This document shows, piece by piece, positions 1 to 8,542 of a stretch of 64,000 nt of DNA. Source of the stretch: Rhizobium sp. (GTDB lineage Bacteria; Pseudomonadota; Alphaproteobacteria; Rhizobiales; Rhizobiaceae); assembly GCA_002796995.1 (NCBI GenBank), contig PEKW01000003.1, positions 62,001 through 126,000 on the forward strand, in the 5' to 3' direction. A program made the position numbers and the translations under genes. The notes beneath the pieces are model-generated. The model did not search any database. It saw nothing but the letters and a program-made list of their open reading frames with translations, and was not told the origin of the DNA. Each line of letters starts with the position of its first letter. The first letter of the stretch is position 1.

Positions 1-191
1 CCGCACTCGACCATTTCCTCCTGCGTTACCTGACGACCCCCGCCGAGCGGGTGAGCGCGATCGCCAGCGCCTTTGCCGCGTCGCTGGAGCTGGTGCGCGA
101 GGGCCGGCTGGAGATCCGCCAGGAGGGCGCCTTCCAGCCGATCTACCTGCGCAGCGGCCCGCGCGCCGGCGAGCTGGCGGCGGTGGAGTAG
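1..191 (+). CDS. scpA: Segregation and condensation protein A, C-terminal end (partial)
   Basis: The reading frame open from the left edge ends with TAG at 189-191 and encodes about 62 residues, ending GELAAVE. The segment with LLRYLTTPAERVSAIASAF and ELVREGRLEIRQ resembles the C-terminal winged-helix part of the kleisin ScpA. ScpA bridges SMC heads and works with ScpB in chromosome condensation. The scpB start lies only 4 bases past the stop, which supports the call. The N-terminal part lies outside the window. Confidence 0.85.
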   Translation, partial: ALDHFLLRYLTTPAERVSAIASAFAASLELVREGRLEIRQEGAFQPIYLRSGPRAGELAAVE

Positions 192-195
192 CGCG

Positions 196-930
196 ATGGC
201 GGAGGTGCGGGACGGCGAATTCTTCCCCGAGGACGAGGCGGATCAGGCCGTCGTCGAACGCGACCCGATGCTGGAGCGCGCCGAGCGCGAGGCGATCCGC
301 ATCGCCGAGGCGCTGGTCTTCGCTTCCGCCGAGCCGGTGTCGGAAAATTTCATCGCCGACCGCCTGCCGCGCGGCATCGACGTCAAGGCGATCATGCATC
401 GGCTGAAGGAGGACTACGCCCCGCGCGGCGTCAATCTGCTTCAGGTCGACGAGCACTGGGCCTTCCGCACCGCGGCGGATCTCTCCTTTGCCGTGCGCAA
501 GGACGAGACCGAGGTCAAGAAGCTGTCGCGCGCGGCGCTCGAAGTGCTGGCGATCATCGCCTATCACCAGCCGGTGACCCGCGCAGAAATCGAGGACATT
601 CGCGGCGTGCAGACGTCGAAGGGCACGCTCGACGTGCTGATGGAGGCGGGCTGGGTCCGCTTCCGCGGCCGCCGCCGCACGCCGGGCCGCCCCGTGACGC
701 TTGGCACAACCCGCGATTTCCTCGATCATTTCGGCCTCGAGGAGCTGCGCGACCTGCCGGGCCTCGACGAATTGAAGGGGGCGGGGCTGCTGTCCGGGCG
801 CATTCCGGCGAACTTCAACATTCCCCTCCCCATGACCGGCGACGAGCTCGCCGAAGACGAGGATCCGATCACCCAGCTCGATCTCGAGGAGCTTGGCCTC
901 TTGACTCCGGGCGGAGAAGCGGACGAATAG
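196..930 (+). CDS. scpB: Segregation and condensation protein B (244 aa)
   Basis: ScpB is the winged-helix dimer that binds the ScpA kleisin in the SMC-ScpAB chromosome-condensation complex. The protein carries the family core: EAIRIAEALVFASAEPVS near residue 34, then KKLSRAALEVLAIIAYHQPVTR and the DIRGVQTSKGTLDVL segment near 115-150. The acidic C-tail is common in rhizobial forms. ATG 196 is chosen because it follows the scpA stop by 4 bases. The frame stays open further upstream, but that part overlaps scpA and is not ScpB-like. The two genes form a translationally coupled pair. Confidence 0.93.
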   Translation: MAEVRDGEFFPEDEADQAVVERDPMLERAEREAIRIAEALVFASAEPVSENFIADRLPRGIDVKAIMHRLKEDYAPRGVNLLQVDEHWAFRTAADLSFAVRKDETEVKKLSRAALEVLAIIAYHQPVTRAEIEDIRGVQTSKGTLDVLMEAGWVRFRGRRRTPGRPVTLGTTRDFLDHFGLEELRDLPGLDELKGAGLLSGRIPANFNIPLPMTGDELAEDEDPITQLDLEELGLLTPGGEADE

Positions 931-1026
931 CATCAGGTTTATAACGGTAACCGGGCGGTGTTCGGATGTCCTGCGTGGCGCGCTCGTGCCCCGGCATCCG
1001 CGACAGCCGGCCATGCGGACGGTGGA

Positions 1027-2160
1027 ATGAGCGCGCAGACGATGCAAGGCGACAATTCGAGGCGCACGGCTGGCGTTACCTTTGCGGCGCGGCTGAGCTT
1101 CGAGGACATCCGCCACGGCTATCACAATCGCGAGACCCTGCGCGGGGTGTCGCTGACCGCCGAGCCGGGCGAGGTCCTCTGCCTGCTCGGACCGTCGGGA
1201 TCGGGCAAGACGACCCTGCTTCGCATTGCCGCAGGCATCGAGGCGCAGCTGTCCGGCCGCCTGCTGCTCAATGATCGCGAGGTGGCCGGGCCTTCCGTCT
1301 TCGTGCCGCCGGAACAGCGCGGCATCGGCCTGATGTTCCAAGACTTCGCCCTTTTCCCGCATATGAGCGTGGTGGAGAACGTACGCTTCGGTTTGACCGC
1401 CATGCCGGCGCGCGAGGGCGTGTCCGAGGCGATGGCGGCGCTGGAGCGGGTCGGGCTCGCGCACTGCGCGCAGAAATATCCGCATGCCCTTTCGGGCGGC
1501 GAGCAGCAGCGCGTGGCTCTTGCCAGGGCGCTTGCGCCGCGTCCGGGCGTTCTTCTGATGGACGAGCCGTTCTCCGGCCTCGATTCGCGCCTCAAGGACA
1601 CGGTGCGCGCCGACACGCTGGCGATCCTGCGCGAAACGCGGGCGACCGCCGTAGTCGTCACCCACGATGCGGAAGAGGCCATGCGCATGGCCGACAGGAT
1701 CGCGCTGCTGCGCGACGGCAAGCTGGTGCAGGTCGGCAGTTCGGACGATCTCTACCGCCGGCCGAGGGACCTGTTCACCGCGGCATTCTTCTCGGAAATC
1801 AACGAGTTCTCCGGCATCGTGCGCAACGGCCATGTGGCGACGCCGCTGGGCGTCGCCGAAGCGCCGGGCATTGCCGAGGGCAGGGAAGTGTCGATCGCCG
1901 TGCGGCTCTCCGGGGTCGGCGTCAGCGCGGACAGCGGCGTCATTCCCGCCCGCATCCTGTCGCGCCGCTTCCTCGGGGTCGTCGAGCTGCTGGAACTGGC
2001 GATCCCGGGAAGCGAGCGGCCGGTGCGTTCGCGCATGCGGGCCGACATCCTGCCGCCGGGCCTCAGGGATGCGACAATTGCGGTCAATCCGCACGACATT
2101 TTGGTGTTTGAAAAAGACTCTGAAACCCCTTACATCGGGGAAACAGAAAACACGGAGTGA
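1027..2160 (+). CDS. Orphan ABC transporter ATP-binding protein, FbpC/PotA-like (377 aa)
   Basis: This is an importer-type ABC ATPase. Walker [10 protein letters not shown] is at residues 55-63, the Q-loop region ([12 protein letters not shown]) near 103, the signature LSGGEQQR near 155, and Walker [12 protein letters not shown] near 176, followed by the switch histidine ([10 protein letters not shown]). A C-terminal TOBE-like segment (about 280-377) suggests the iron/polyamine/phosphonate importer branch. No permease or binding-protein gene is adjacent: scpB is upstream and tatA begins 5 bases after the stop. ATG 1027 is chosen for the GGTGGA just before it; GTG 958 is an in-frame alternative. 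The substrate cannot be inferred. Confidence 0.85.
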   Translation: MSAQTMQGDNSRRTAGVTFAARLSFEDIRHGYHNRETLRGVSLTAEPGEVLCLLGPSGSGKTTLLRIAAGIEAQLSGRLLLNDREVAGPSVFVPPEQRGIGLMFQDFALFPHMSVVENVRFGLTAMPAREGVSEAMAALERVGLAHCAQKYPHALSGGEQQRVALARALAPRPGVLLMDEPFSGLDSRLKDTVRADTLAILRETRATAVVVTHDAEEAMRMADRIALLRDGKLVQVGSSDDLYRRPRDLFTAAFFSEINEFSGIVRNGHVATPLGVAEAPGIAEGREVSIAVRLSGVGVSADSGVIPARILSRRFLGVVELLELAIPGSERPVRSRMRADILPPGLRDATIAVNPHDILVFEKDSETPYIGETENTE

Positions 2161-2165
2161 CTGGT

Positions 2166-2363
2166 ATGGGTTCTTTTAGCATGTGGCACTGGCTGATCGT
2201 CTTGGCCATCGTTCTGTTGCTGTTCGGCCGCGGCAAGATCCCGGAGCTGATGGGTGATGTCGCAAAGGGCATCAAGAGCTTCAAGAAGGGCATGTCCGAC
2301 GACGAGACCGACACGACGGCCACCGGCAAGTCGGTCGATCACAAGGCCGACGAAACGAAGTGA
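2166..2363 (+). CDS. tatA: Sec-independent translocase subunit TatA (65 aa)
   Basis: TatA polymerises to form the transport element of the twin-arginine translocase for folded proteins. Visible are an N-terminal membrane helix ([14 protein letters not shown]), the [23 protein letters not shown] hinge and amphipathic helix (shown here in parts: [10 protein letters not shown], then [10 protein letters not shown]), and a short polar acidic tail. The length is normal for alphaproteobacterial TatA. It begins 5 bases after the orphan ABC ATPase gene and is separated from tatB by 146 bases containing a GC-rich hairpin. Confidence 0.96.
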   Translation: MGSFSMWHWLIVLAIVLLLFGRGKIPELMGDVAKGIKSFKKGMSDDETDTTATGKSVDHKADETK

Positions 2364-2402
2364 CCTGTTGCGGTCGCATCGCGGCCGCTGAGGGAATTGA
2401 GG

Positions 2403-2422
2403 CGCCCCGTGCGATCGGGGCG
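2403..2422 (+). terminator. Intra-operon hairpin between tatA and tatB
   Basis: CGCCCCG and CGGGGCG form a perfect 7-bp stem around a TGCGAT loop, followed by a pyrimidine-rich but not T-only stretch. It could terminate part of the transcription or stabilise the tatA 3' end, and so help keep TatA in excess over TatB and TatC. The structure is seen directly; the role is inferred. Confidence 0.45.
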
Positions 2423-2509
2423 TCCTTCTCCCATTCGGGACATGGGGATGTGCGGCGTATCGTCCATGATGCGCGGTCCCCGGAACAGATGGCTTCAGGA
2501 GCCCGTTGA

Positions 2510-3160
2510 ATGCTGGATATTGGCTGGACCGAGTTGCTCGTCATCGCGGTGATCCTGATCGTCGTCGTCGGTCCGAAGGACCTGCCGCCGATGATCCGCG
2601 CTTTCGGCAAGATGACGTCGCGGCTGCGCCGGACCGCGGGTGAATTCCGTGCCCAGTTCGACGAGGCGCTGCGCGAGGCGGAACTCGACGACCTGCGCAA
2701 GTCGGTCGACGACGTCCGCAACCTCAATCCGAAGAACGCCCTGCGCGACGCCATCAACCCGCTGCGCCAGATGGGCAACGAGATCAAGGCCGACCTGCAG
2801 AAGGCGACGACCGCCGATGCCAAGGCCGCAGCCGGCGTCACGTCCGCCGAACCCGCACCCGCCACGTCCTTCCCGGAAATGCCGTCGCCTCTGGTCGGCG
2901 TGCCGGACGAACTGGCCCAGCCGATGCCGGATCCCGCTCCGGCGCCGGCCACAAAGCCCGCCCGGACATCGGCCCCGCGCAAGACCAAGGCGGCCGCGGC
3001 CGCCAGTGCTCAGGTCGAGAGCGCCAAGCCGGCAAAGTTGTCGGTCGCCGCCAAGCCGGCCAAGCCTGGCCGTTCCAAGCCCGTCGTCGTGGAGAGTGAG
3101 ACCGCCAGGCCGGCCGCTCCGAAGAAGCCCCGCAAGCCGAAGACCGAGGAGTCCGCATGA
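2510..3160 (+). CDS. tatB: Sec-independent translocase subunit TatB (216 aa)
   Basis: TatB forms the substrate-receptor complex with TatC. The N-terminus (MLDIGWTELLVIAVILIVVV, then GPKDLPPMIRAFGKM) is the classic TatB membrane helix with its E8 residue and G-P hinge, followed by an amphipathic helix (LRRTAGEFRAQFDEALREAE). The long tail from about residue 100 is rich in Ala, Pro and Lys and looks disordered; such tails are frequent in rhizobia. The tatB stop overlaps the tatC start by 4 bases (ATGA), indicating translational coupling. Confidence 0.95.
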   Translation: MLDIGWTELLVIAVILIVVVGPKDLPPMIRAFGKMTSRLRRTAGEFRAQFDEALREAELDDLRKSVDDVRNLNPKNALRDAINPLRQMGNEIKADLQKATTADAKAAAGVTSAEPAPATSFPEMPSPLVGVPDELAQPMPDPAPAPATKPARTSAPRKTKAAAAASAQVESAKPAKLSVAAKPAKPGRSKPVVVESETARPAAPKKPRKPKTEESA

Positions 3161-3975
3161 GCGGCGACATCGAAGACAAGCCACAGCCGCTCGTCGAGCA
3201 TCTGATCGAACTGCGCTCCCGGCTGATATGGGCGATCGGCGCATTCTTCATCGCCTTTATCGGCTGCTTCGCCTTCGCCAAGCAGCTCTTCAACATCCTC
3301 GTCGTTCCCTATAAATGGGCCGTCCTGTGGGCCGGGCTCGATCTCACCAAGGCGGAGCTGATCTATACCGCGCCGCAGGAGTTCTTCTTCACCCAGGTGA
3401 AAGTGGCCATGTTCGGCGCCGTGGTGATCGCCTTTCCGGTGATCGCGGCGCAGATCTACAAGTTCGTGGCACCGGGCCTCTACAAGAACGAGCGGGCGGC
3501 CTTCCTGCCGTTCCTGATCGCTTCGCCGATCCTCTTCCTGCTCGGCGGCGCGCTCGTCTATTTCTTCTTCACGCCGATGGTGATGTGGTTCTTCCTCGCC
3601 ATGCAGCAAGCACCGGGCGAGGGCGAGGTGGCCATTTCGCTGATGCCGAAGGTCTCGGAATATCTGAGCCTGATCATGACGCTGGTATTTTCCTTCGGCC
3701 TGGTCTTCCAGCTGCCCGTCATCACCACGCTTCTGGCCCGTGTCGGCATCCTTGAAAGCCAGTGGTTGGCCGACAAGCGCAAGTACTTCATCGTCGTCGC
3801 CTTCATCGTCGCGGCGGTGCTGACGCCGCCCGATCCGATCTCCCAGATCGGCCTTGCTTTGCCGACGATCCTTCTCTACGAGGTAGCCATCTATGCTGCG
3901 CGACTCGTGGAGCGTCGACGGGCCGCCGAGACTTCGGTTGTCGCGGACGAGGCGAGCGAGCAGGACAGCGCCTAA
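3157..3975 (+). CDS. tatC: Sec-independent translocase subunit TatC (272 aa)
   Basis: TatC is the six-helix membrane core that recognises twin-arginine signal peptides. The N-terminal family signature is visible as PLVEHLIELRSRLIW, and the conserved QIYKFVAPGLYKNERAAF segment sits near residue 100. The helices are spread across residues 25-240, and a charged C-tail (VERRRAAETSVVADEASEQD) faces the cytoplasm. The length is typical. It is the last tat gene; serS follows after 105 bases. Confidence 0.97.
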   Translation: MSGDIEDKPQPLVEHLIELRSRLIWAIGAFFIAFIGCFAFAKQLFNILVVPYKWAVLWAGLDLTKAELIYTAPQEFFFTQVKVAMFGAVVIAFPVIAAQIYKFVAPGLYKNERAAFLPFLIASPILFLLGGALVYFFFTPMVMWFFLAMQQAPGEGEVAISLMPKVSEYLSLIMTLVFSFGLVFQLPVITTLLARVGILESQWLADKRKYFIVVAFIVAAVLTPPDPISQIGLALPTILLYEVAIYAARLVERRRAAETSVVADEASEQDSA

Positions 3976-4080
3976 GCTGCGCCGTTCGTCCTCCTCCACT
4001 CCCGGGCATGCATCCATGGGGCCGGACAGGGCACCCGCCAGGTCCGATCCGACGATCACGAGAGATGACCTGGAACGACG

Positions 4081-5364
4081 ATGCTTGATATCAAATGGAT
4101 CCGTGACAATGCCGAAGCCCTCGATGCCGCGCTGGCCAAGCGCGGCGCAGAGCCTCTGGCCGCAGGCCTGATCGCCCTCGACGAGAAGCGCCGCTCCGTC
4201 GTCCAGTCGCTGCAGGACATGCAGTCGCGCCGCAACACCGCCTCCAAGGAGATCGGTGCGGCCATGGGCAAGAAGGACATGGAGCTTGCCGAGAAGCTGA
4301 AGGCCGAGATCGCTCACCTGAAGGACCTCATGCCGGCCGCGGAAGAGGAAGAGCGCCAGGTTTCGGCCGAGCTCACCGACCAGCTGTCGCGCATCCCCAA
4401 CATTCCGCTTGACGACGTGCCGGTCGGCAAGGATGAGCACGACAACGTGGTGAAGCGCGTCGTCGGCGAGAAGCCCGGCTGGAACCATGCGGCCAAGGAA
4501 CACTACGAGCTCGGCGAAGCGCTCGGCTACATGGACTTCGAGCGCGCCGCCAAGCTGTCCGGCTCGCGCTTCACGGTGCTGACCGGCCCGCTCGCCAAGC
4601 TGGAGCGGGCGATCGGCCAGTTCATGCTCGACCTGCACACCACCGAGCACGGTTATACCGAAGTGTCCTCGCCGCTGATGGTGAAGGACGAGGCCATGTA
4701 CGGCACCGGTCAGCTGCCGAAATTCGCCGAGGACCTGTTCCGCACCACCGATGGCCGCTGGCTGATCCCGACGGCGGAGGTGACGCTCACCAACCTCGTT
4801 TCGGGCGAGATCCTCGAGCAGGAAAAGCTGCCGCTGCGTTTCACCGCGCTCACCCCGTCCTTCCGCTCGGAAGCGGGCTCCGCCGGCCGCGACACGCGCG
4901 GCATGCTGCGCCAGCACCAGTTCTGGAAGTGCGAACTCGTGTCGATCACCGACGCCGAGAGCGCGATCGACGAGCATGAGCGCATGACCGCCTGCGCCGA
5001 GGAGGTGCTCAAGCGCCTCGGCCTGCATTTCCGCACCATGACGCTCTGCACGGGCGACATGGGCTTCGGTTCGCGCAAGACCTACGATCTGGAAGTCTGG
5101 CTGCCGGGCCAGGACACCTATCGCGAGATTTCCTCGTGCTCGGTCTGCGGCGACTTCCAGGGTCGTCGCATGAACGCCCGCTATCGCGGCAAGGACGGCA
5201 AGGGCACGACTTTCGTCCACACGCTGAACGGTTCGGGCACGGCCGTCGGCCGCGCGCTGATCGCCGTCATGGAAAATTACCAGAACGAGGACGGCTCGAT
5301 CACCGTTCCCGACGTTCTGCTGCCCTATATGGGCGGCCTGAAGAAGATCGAAAAAGCGGCTTGA
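4081..5364 (+). CDS. serS: Seryl-tRNA synthetase (427 aa)
   Basis: This is a class II aminoacyl-tRNA synthetase that charges tRNA-Ser and serves selenocysteine charging where present. The N-terminal antiparallel coiled coil spans about residues 27-105. The catalytic core carries motif 2 ([17 protein letters not shown], about 260) and motif 3 ([19 protein letters not shown], about 385). ATG 4081 gives the expected [10 protein letters not shown] start. surE follows 15 bases downstream, so the genes probably share a transcript. Confidence 0.97.
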   Translation: MLDIKWIRDNAEALDAALAKRGAEPLAAGLIALDEKRRSVVQSLQDMQSRRNTASKEIGAAMGKKDMELAEKLKAEIAHLKDLMPAAEEEERQVSAELTDQLSRIPNIPLDDVPVGKDEHDNVVKRVVGEKPGWNHAAKEHYELGEALGYMDFERAAKLSGSRFTVLTGPLAKLERAIGQFMLDLHTTEHGYTEVSSPLMVKDEAMYGTGQLPKFAEDLFRTTDGRWLIPTAEVTLTNLVSGEILEQEKLPLRFTALTPSFRSEAGSAGRDTRGMLRQHQFWKCELVSITDAESAIDEHERMTACAEEVLKRLGLHFRTMTLCTGDMGFGSRKTYDLEVWLPGQDTYREISSCSVCGDFQGRRMNARYRGKDGKGTTFVHTLNGSGTAVGRALIAVMENYQNEDGSITVPDVLLPYMGGLKKIEKAA

Positions 5365-5379
5365 GGGCAGGGGGATCGA

Positions 5380-6153
5380 ATGCGCATTCTCCTGACCAAT
5401 GACGACGGCATCCACGCCGAGGGCCTTGCGGTTCTCGAGCGCGTTGCCCGCACGCTCTCCGACGATGTCTGGATCGTGGCGCCCGAGACTGACCAGAGCG
5501 GCCTTGCCCACTCGCTGACGCTGTCGGAGCCGCTCAGGCTGCGCAAGGTCGCTGACAAGCGCTATGCGTTGCGCGGCACGCCGACCGACTGCGTCATCAT
5601 GGCGATCCGCGAAATCCTGCCGGAGACGCCGGACCTCGTCCTGTCCGGCATCAATGCCGGCGGCAATGTCGCAGACGACGTGACCTATTCGGGCACGGTT
5701 GCCGGCGCGATCGAGGGCACGCTGCAGGGCGTCCGTTCGATCTCGCTCAGCCAGCTCTATGAATATTCCAATGGCGGCCGGGTCATTCCCTGGGAAGTCG
5801 CCGAAGCCCTGGCGCCCAAGCTCCTGGCCCAACTGATCGATATCGACCTTCCGCCGGGCACTTTCCTCAACATCAACTTCCCGCGCTGCGCGCCGGCCGA
5901 GGTCAAGGGTGTCGAGGTGACCTCGCAGGGCAAGCTCGATTTCGGCCTCGAAGTCGAGGAGCGCGCGGACGGCCGCGGCTTTCCTTACTACTGGCTGCGC
6001 TTCGGCGATCGCGGCAGCAAGTTCCGCGACGGCACCGACCTGCAGGCGCTGAAGGAAGACAAGATCTCGGTCACCCCTCTCAAGCTCGACATGACCGACT
6101 ACACCGTCCAGGACAGCATTGCCCGGGCGCTGGGTTTCGGAGCAGCCGATTGA
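5380..6153 (+). CDS. surE: 5'/3'-nucleotidase SurE (257 aa)
   Basis: SurE is a metal-dependent survival-protein phosphatase acting on nucleoside monophosphates. The metal-binding N-terminus [15 protein letters not shown] holds the tandem Asp residues, and the family motifs [21 protein letters not shown] and [19 protein letters not shown] follow in order. It sits between serS and pcm, the usual surE-pcm pairing for stationary-phase repair. The stop at 6151-6153 is 8 bases before the pcm ATG. Confidence 0.96.
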   Translation: MRILLTNDDGIHAEGLAVLERVARTLSDDVWIVAPETDQSGLAHSLTLSEPLRLRKVADKRYALRGTPTDCVIMAIREILPETPDLVLSGINAGGNVADDVTYSGTVAGAIEGTLQGVRSISLSQLYEYSNGGRVIPWEVAEALAPKLLAQLIDIDLPPGTFLNINFPRCAPAEVKGVEVTSQGKLDFGLEVEERADGRGFPYYWLRFGDRGSKFRDGTDLQALKEDKISVTPLKLDMTDYTVQDSIARALGFGAAD

Positions 6154-6161
6154 AGCCGGGT

Positions 6162-6803
6162 ATGGTCGAAAAGGAAGGCTTTGCCGCTCTGGTGCTGAGG
6201 CTCCGGGCGGAGGGGATTTCCGACCTCGATCTGCTGACCGCGGTGGAGCAGACGCCGCGCTCGCTGTTCGCGCCGCCGCAATATTCGGACCACGCCTATT
6301 CCAGCCGCTCCATCCCGATCGAATGCGGCGCCTTCATGGAGGGCGCCGATCTGGCGGTGCGGCTGCTGGCCCATCTGCATGTGAAGCCCGGCCAGCGCGT
6401 TCTGGAAATCGGCACCGGCAGCGGGTTCATGACGGCCGTGCTCGGGCGGCTTTCCGAGCGGGTCATGTCGATCGAGCGCTACAAGACGCTGCTTGCGGCG
6501 GCCCAGCGCCGGCTCGACAGCCTGGCCCTGCGCAATGTCGTGCTGCGGCAGGCCGACGGCAGCCATGGGCTGACGGGCGAGGGCACCTTCGACCGTATCC
6601 TGGCGACCGCATCCTTTCCCACCATGCCGCGCTTTCTGGCTGAACAGCTTGTCTCCGGCGGTGTCCTGCTTGCCCCGCTGATCACCGGGGAAGAGACGTG
6701 CATGATGGTTCGCCTGACCAAGACGGGTAGCCGTTTCGACCGCGAGGACCTGTTCGAGGTGCCTTATCTGCCGCTGGTGCCGAAGATCGCATCCTATCTC
6801 TGA
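6162..6803 (+). CDS. pcm: Protein-L-isoaspartate O-methyltransferase (213 aa)
   Basis: Pcm repairs isoaspartyl residues in damaged proteins using S-adenosylmethionine. The SAM-binding motif I is RVLEIGTGSGFMTAVLGRLS near residue 80, and the N-terminal region contains the PRSLFAPPQYSDHAY segment typical of the family. ATG 6162 is preferred, with GAAG seven bases upstream; an in-frame TTG at 6150 overlapping the surE stop is the alternative. The order surE-pcm-LysM/M23 lipoprotein is a widespread proteobacterial stress cluster. Confidence 0.92.
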   Translation: MVEKEGFAALVLRLRAEGISDLDLLTAVEQTPRSLFAPPQYSDHAYSSRSIPIECGAFMEGADLAVRLLAHLHVKPGQRVLEIGTGSGFMTAVLGRLSERVMSIERYKTLLAAAQRRLDSLALRNVVLRQADGSHGLTGEGTFDRILATASFPTMPRFLAEQLVSGGVLLAPLITGEETCMMVRLTKTGSRFDREDLFEVPYLPLVPKIASYL

Positions 6804-6876
6804 CCGCGATTCCATCATCCGGAGACGCCGGCGAATGTGCGGCTTCTCGAAAATAGTTCACGTCGATTCCGCGCGA

Positions 6877-6891
6877 TTAACCGGCCAGTAA
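6877..6891 (+). promoter_or_regulatory. CtrA-like box upstream of the LysM/M23 lipoprotein gene
   Basis: TTAA-N7-GTAA followed by C matches the alphaproteobacterial CtrA consensus TTAA-N7-TTAAC except for one base. It lies about 56 bases before the ATG at 6947, in a locally AT-richer gap. Single near-matches occur by chance, so this is only a candidate. Confidence 0.3.
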
Positions 6892-6911
6892 CACTAACGC
6901 GCTTTAATCAT

Positions 6912-6940
6912 ACCCACATCAGGTTGCGTAATATGTGGGT
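6912..6940 (+). promoter_or_regulatory. Inverted repeat next to the start of the LysM/M23 gene
   Basis: ACCCACAT and ATGTGGGT are a perfect 8-bp inverted repeat separated by 13 bases, ending 6 bases before ATG 6947. In RNA the 3' arm would occupy the region just upstream of the start and could limit ribosome access; in DNA it could be an operator. Confidence 0.4.
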
Positions 6941-6946
6941 CGAGTT

Positions 6947-8485
6947 ATGCGTATGAGTGTATCGCCGAAAACCAGACTGCCGGTCGCCCGTCTCCTTGTG
7001 GCGATGTTGCTTGCCAGTGCTGCCACGGGCTGCAGCTCGGACGCATCGCGGTTCAGTTCCGTATTCTCCACCGACAATCTGACGACCGCGTCCATTCCGC
7101 GGCGCAATGTCGTCGCATCGCCCGTGCCGGCCGCCGATGTCGGCGGCGTGCAGTCGGCGGACTATGCGAACCGGCAGCAGGCGGTGAACCAGCCCTATCC
7201 GAGCCAACCCTCCTACGCTCCGGCCTCGGCCGCCCGTGCCGCCTCGGCGCCGGTCGCCGTCCAGCGCGCCGAGCTCGCGGCCCCGGCCGGATCTGGCTCC
7301 AACAATTCGGCAGAACGCGCCGCGGCACTCGCCCAGCCTTTTCCGGCTGCACCTGCGCAGCGGCAGACCGCCATGCTCGCACCGCCGACAGCAGGCGATG
7401 CGCTGACCACCGGCTCGACCAAGTCGAGCGGCACGTGGAGCAAGACCAATGCCGCCCGCGTGACGCTGCGTCCCGGCGAGAGCATTTCGACGCTCTCCGC
7501 CCGCTACGGCGTGCCGGAACGGGAAATCCTGAAGGCAAACGGGCTGAGCCAGCCGAGCGATGCTGCGCCCGGCCAGCTGGTGCTGATCCCGACGCTTGGC
7601 GGCCAGGCCAATGCCGCACGCGCCGCCGCCGACGCTTCCGTCCTGCCTGATGGTAGCAAGAAACCGACCCTGCCGCAGTCGCCGGAACAGAACGTTGCCG
7701 TCCTGCCGACCGTGCCGACCTCGCGCGACAAGTCGCAGGCCAATCCGTCGGGCGCTACCGGCAAGGCCGTGGCTGGTGCTGGCGAGGGGACCGCACCCGG
7801 AACCTATGTCGTGAAGCCAGGCGATTCGCTGAACAAGATCGCCAAGGCGACGGGTACGCCGATCGACAAGCTGAAGGCCGCCAACGGCCTGACCTCGGCC
7901 AATATCCGCATCGGCCAGGCCCTGAAGATCCCGGCGAGCGGCGCCGTCGCCGCAGCAACTCCTGCAACCGATCCGATGAAGACCGCGACCATCCCTCCGG
8001 CAGGCGGCGACGCCAGCGCACCGGCCGCCTACAAGGCACCGGTCGCGACCAAGTCCGTCAGCGAAGTGGCATCCGCCGATCCGAAGGAAACCGCGCCCGA
8101 GGCGACCGGCATCGGCAAGTATCGCTGGCCCGTCCGCGGAGCAGTGGTCGCCGGCTACGGCGCCAATGTCGACGGCAAGCGCAATGACGGCATCGACATC
8201 TCGGTTCCGGCAGGAACGCCGGTCAAGGCCGCCGAAAACGGCGTGGTCATCTATGCCGGCAATGGTCTGAAGGAACTCGGCAACACGGTCCTGGTGCGCC
8301 ACGACGACGGCACCGTCACTGTCTACGGCCACGCCGACGCCCTGTCGGTCCAGCGCGGCCAGAAGGTCCAGCGCGGCCAGCAGCTCGCCACCTCCGGCAT
8401 GAGCGGCAATGTCAAGCGCCCGATGCTGCACTTCGAGGTTCGCAAGGATGCGAGCCCGGTCAACCCGATGACTTTCCTGGAATAG
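6947..8485 (+). CDS. LysM/M23 envelope lipoprotein, NlpD/DipM-like (512 aa)
   Basis: The N-terminal signal ends in a lipobox-like AATGC, which predicts a lipoprotein. There are two LysM domains (RPGESISTLSARYGVPEREI near 175; KPGDSLNKIAKATGTPIDKL near 290) and a C-terminal M23 domain from about residue 395. The family's first metal histidine appears as Asn (RNDGIDIS) and the last motif reads MLHFEVRK. The domain is therefore probably degenerate and acts as a septal amidase activator, as for NlpD/EnvC, rather than as an active endopeptidase. It follows surE-pcm, the classic nlpD position. GTG 6935 and ATG 6953 are alternative starts. Confidence 0.85.
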   Translation: MRMSVSPKTRLPVARLLVAMLLASAATGCSSDASRFSSVFSTDNLTTASIPRRNVVASPVPAADVGGVQSADYANRQQAVNQPYPSQPSYAPASAARAASAPVAVQRAELAAPAGSGSNNSAERAAALAQPFPAAPAQRQTAMLAPPTAGDALTTGSTKSSGTWSKTNAARVTLRPGESISTLSARYGVPEREILKANGLSQPSDAAPGQLVLIPTLGGQANAARAAADASVLPDGSKKPTLPQSPEQNVAVLPTVPTSRDKSQANPSGATGKAVAGAGEGTAPGTYVVKPGDSLNKIAKATGTPIDKLKAANGLTSANIRIGQALKIPASGAVAAATPATDPMKTATIPPAGGDASAPAAYKAPVATKSVSEVASADPKETAPEATGIGKYRWPVRGAVVAGYGANVDGKRNDGIDISVPAGTPVKAAENGVVIYAGNGLKELGNTVLVRHDDGTVTVYGHADALSVQRGQKVQRGQQLATSGMSGNVKRPMLHFEVRKDASPVNPMTFLE

Positions 8486-8508
8486 GTTTTGCGTCCCAGG
8501 CAAGCGGT

Positions 8509-8537
8509 GAAAAGGTCCGGTATCCCCGGACCTTTTC
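8509..8537. terminator. Bidirectional terminator between convergent genes
   Basis: GAAAAGGTCCGG and CCGGACCTTTTC form a 12-bp perfect stem with a 5-base loop. A-rich and T-rich ends on both sides suit termination of the M23 gene (+) and the DUF815 gene (-). Confidence 0.75.
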
Positions 8538-8542
8538 TCGTT

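Noticed and set aside
3010-5832. A 940-codon open frame antisense to tatC and serS
   Set aside because: It is a shadow of GC-rich codon bias. The plus-strand genes have clear family motifs and the antisense product is His/Arg/Gly-rich without any domain.
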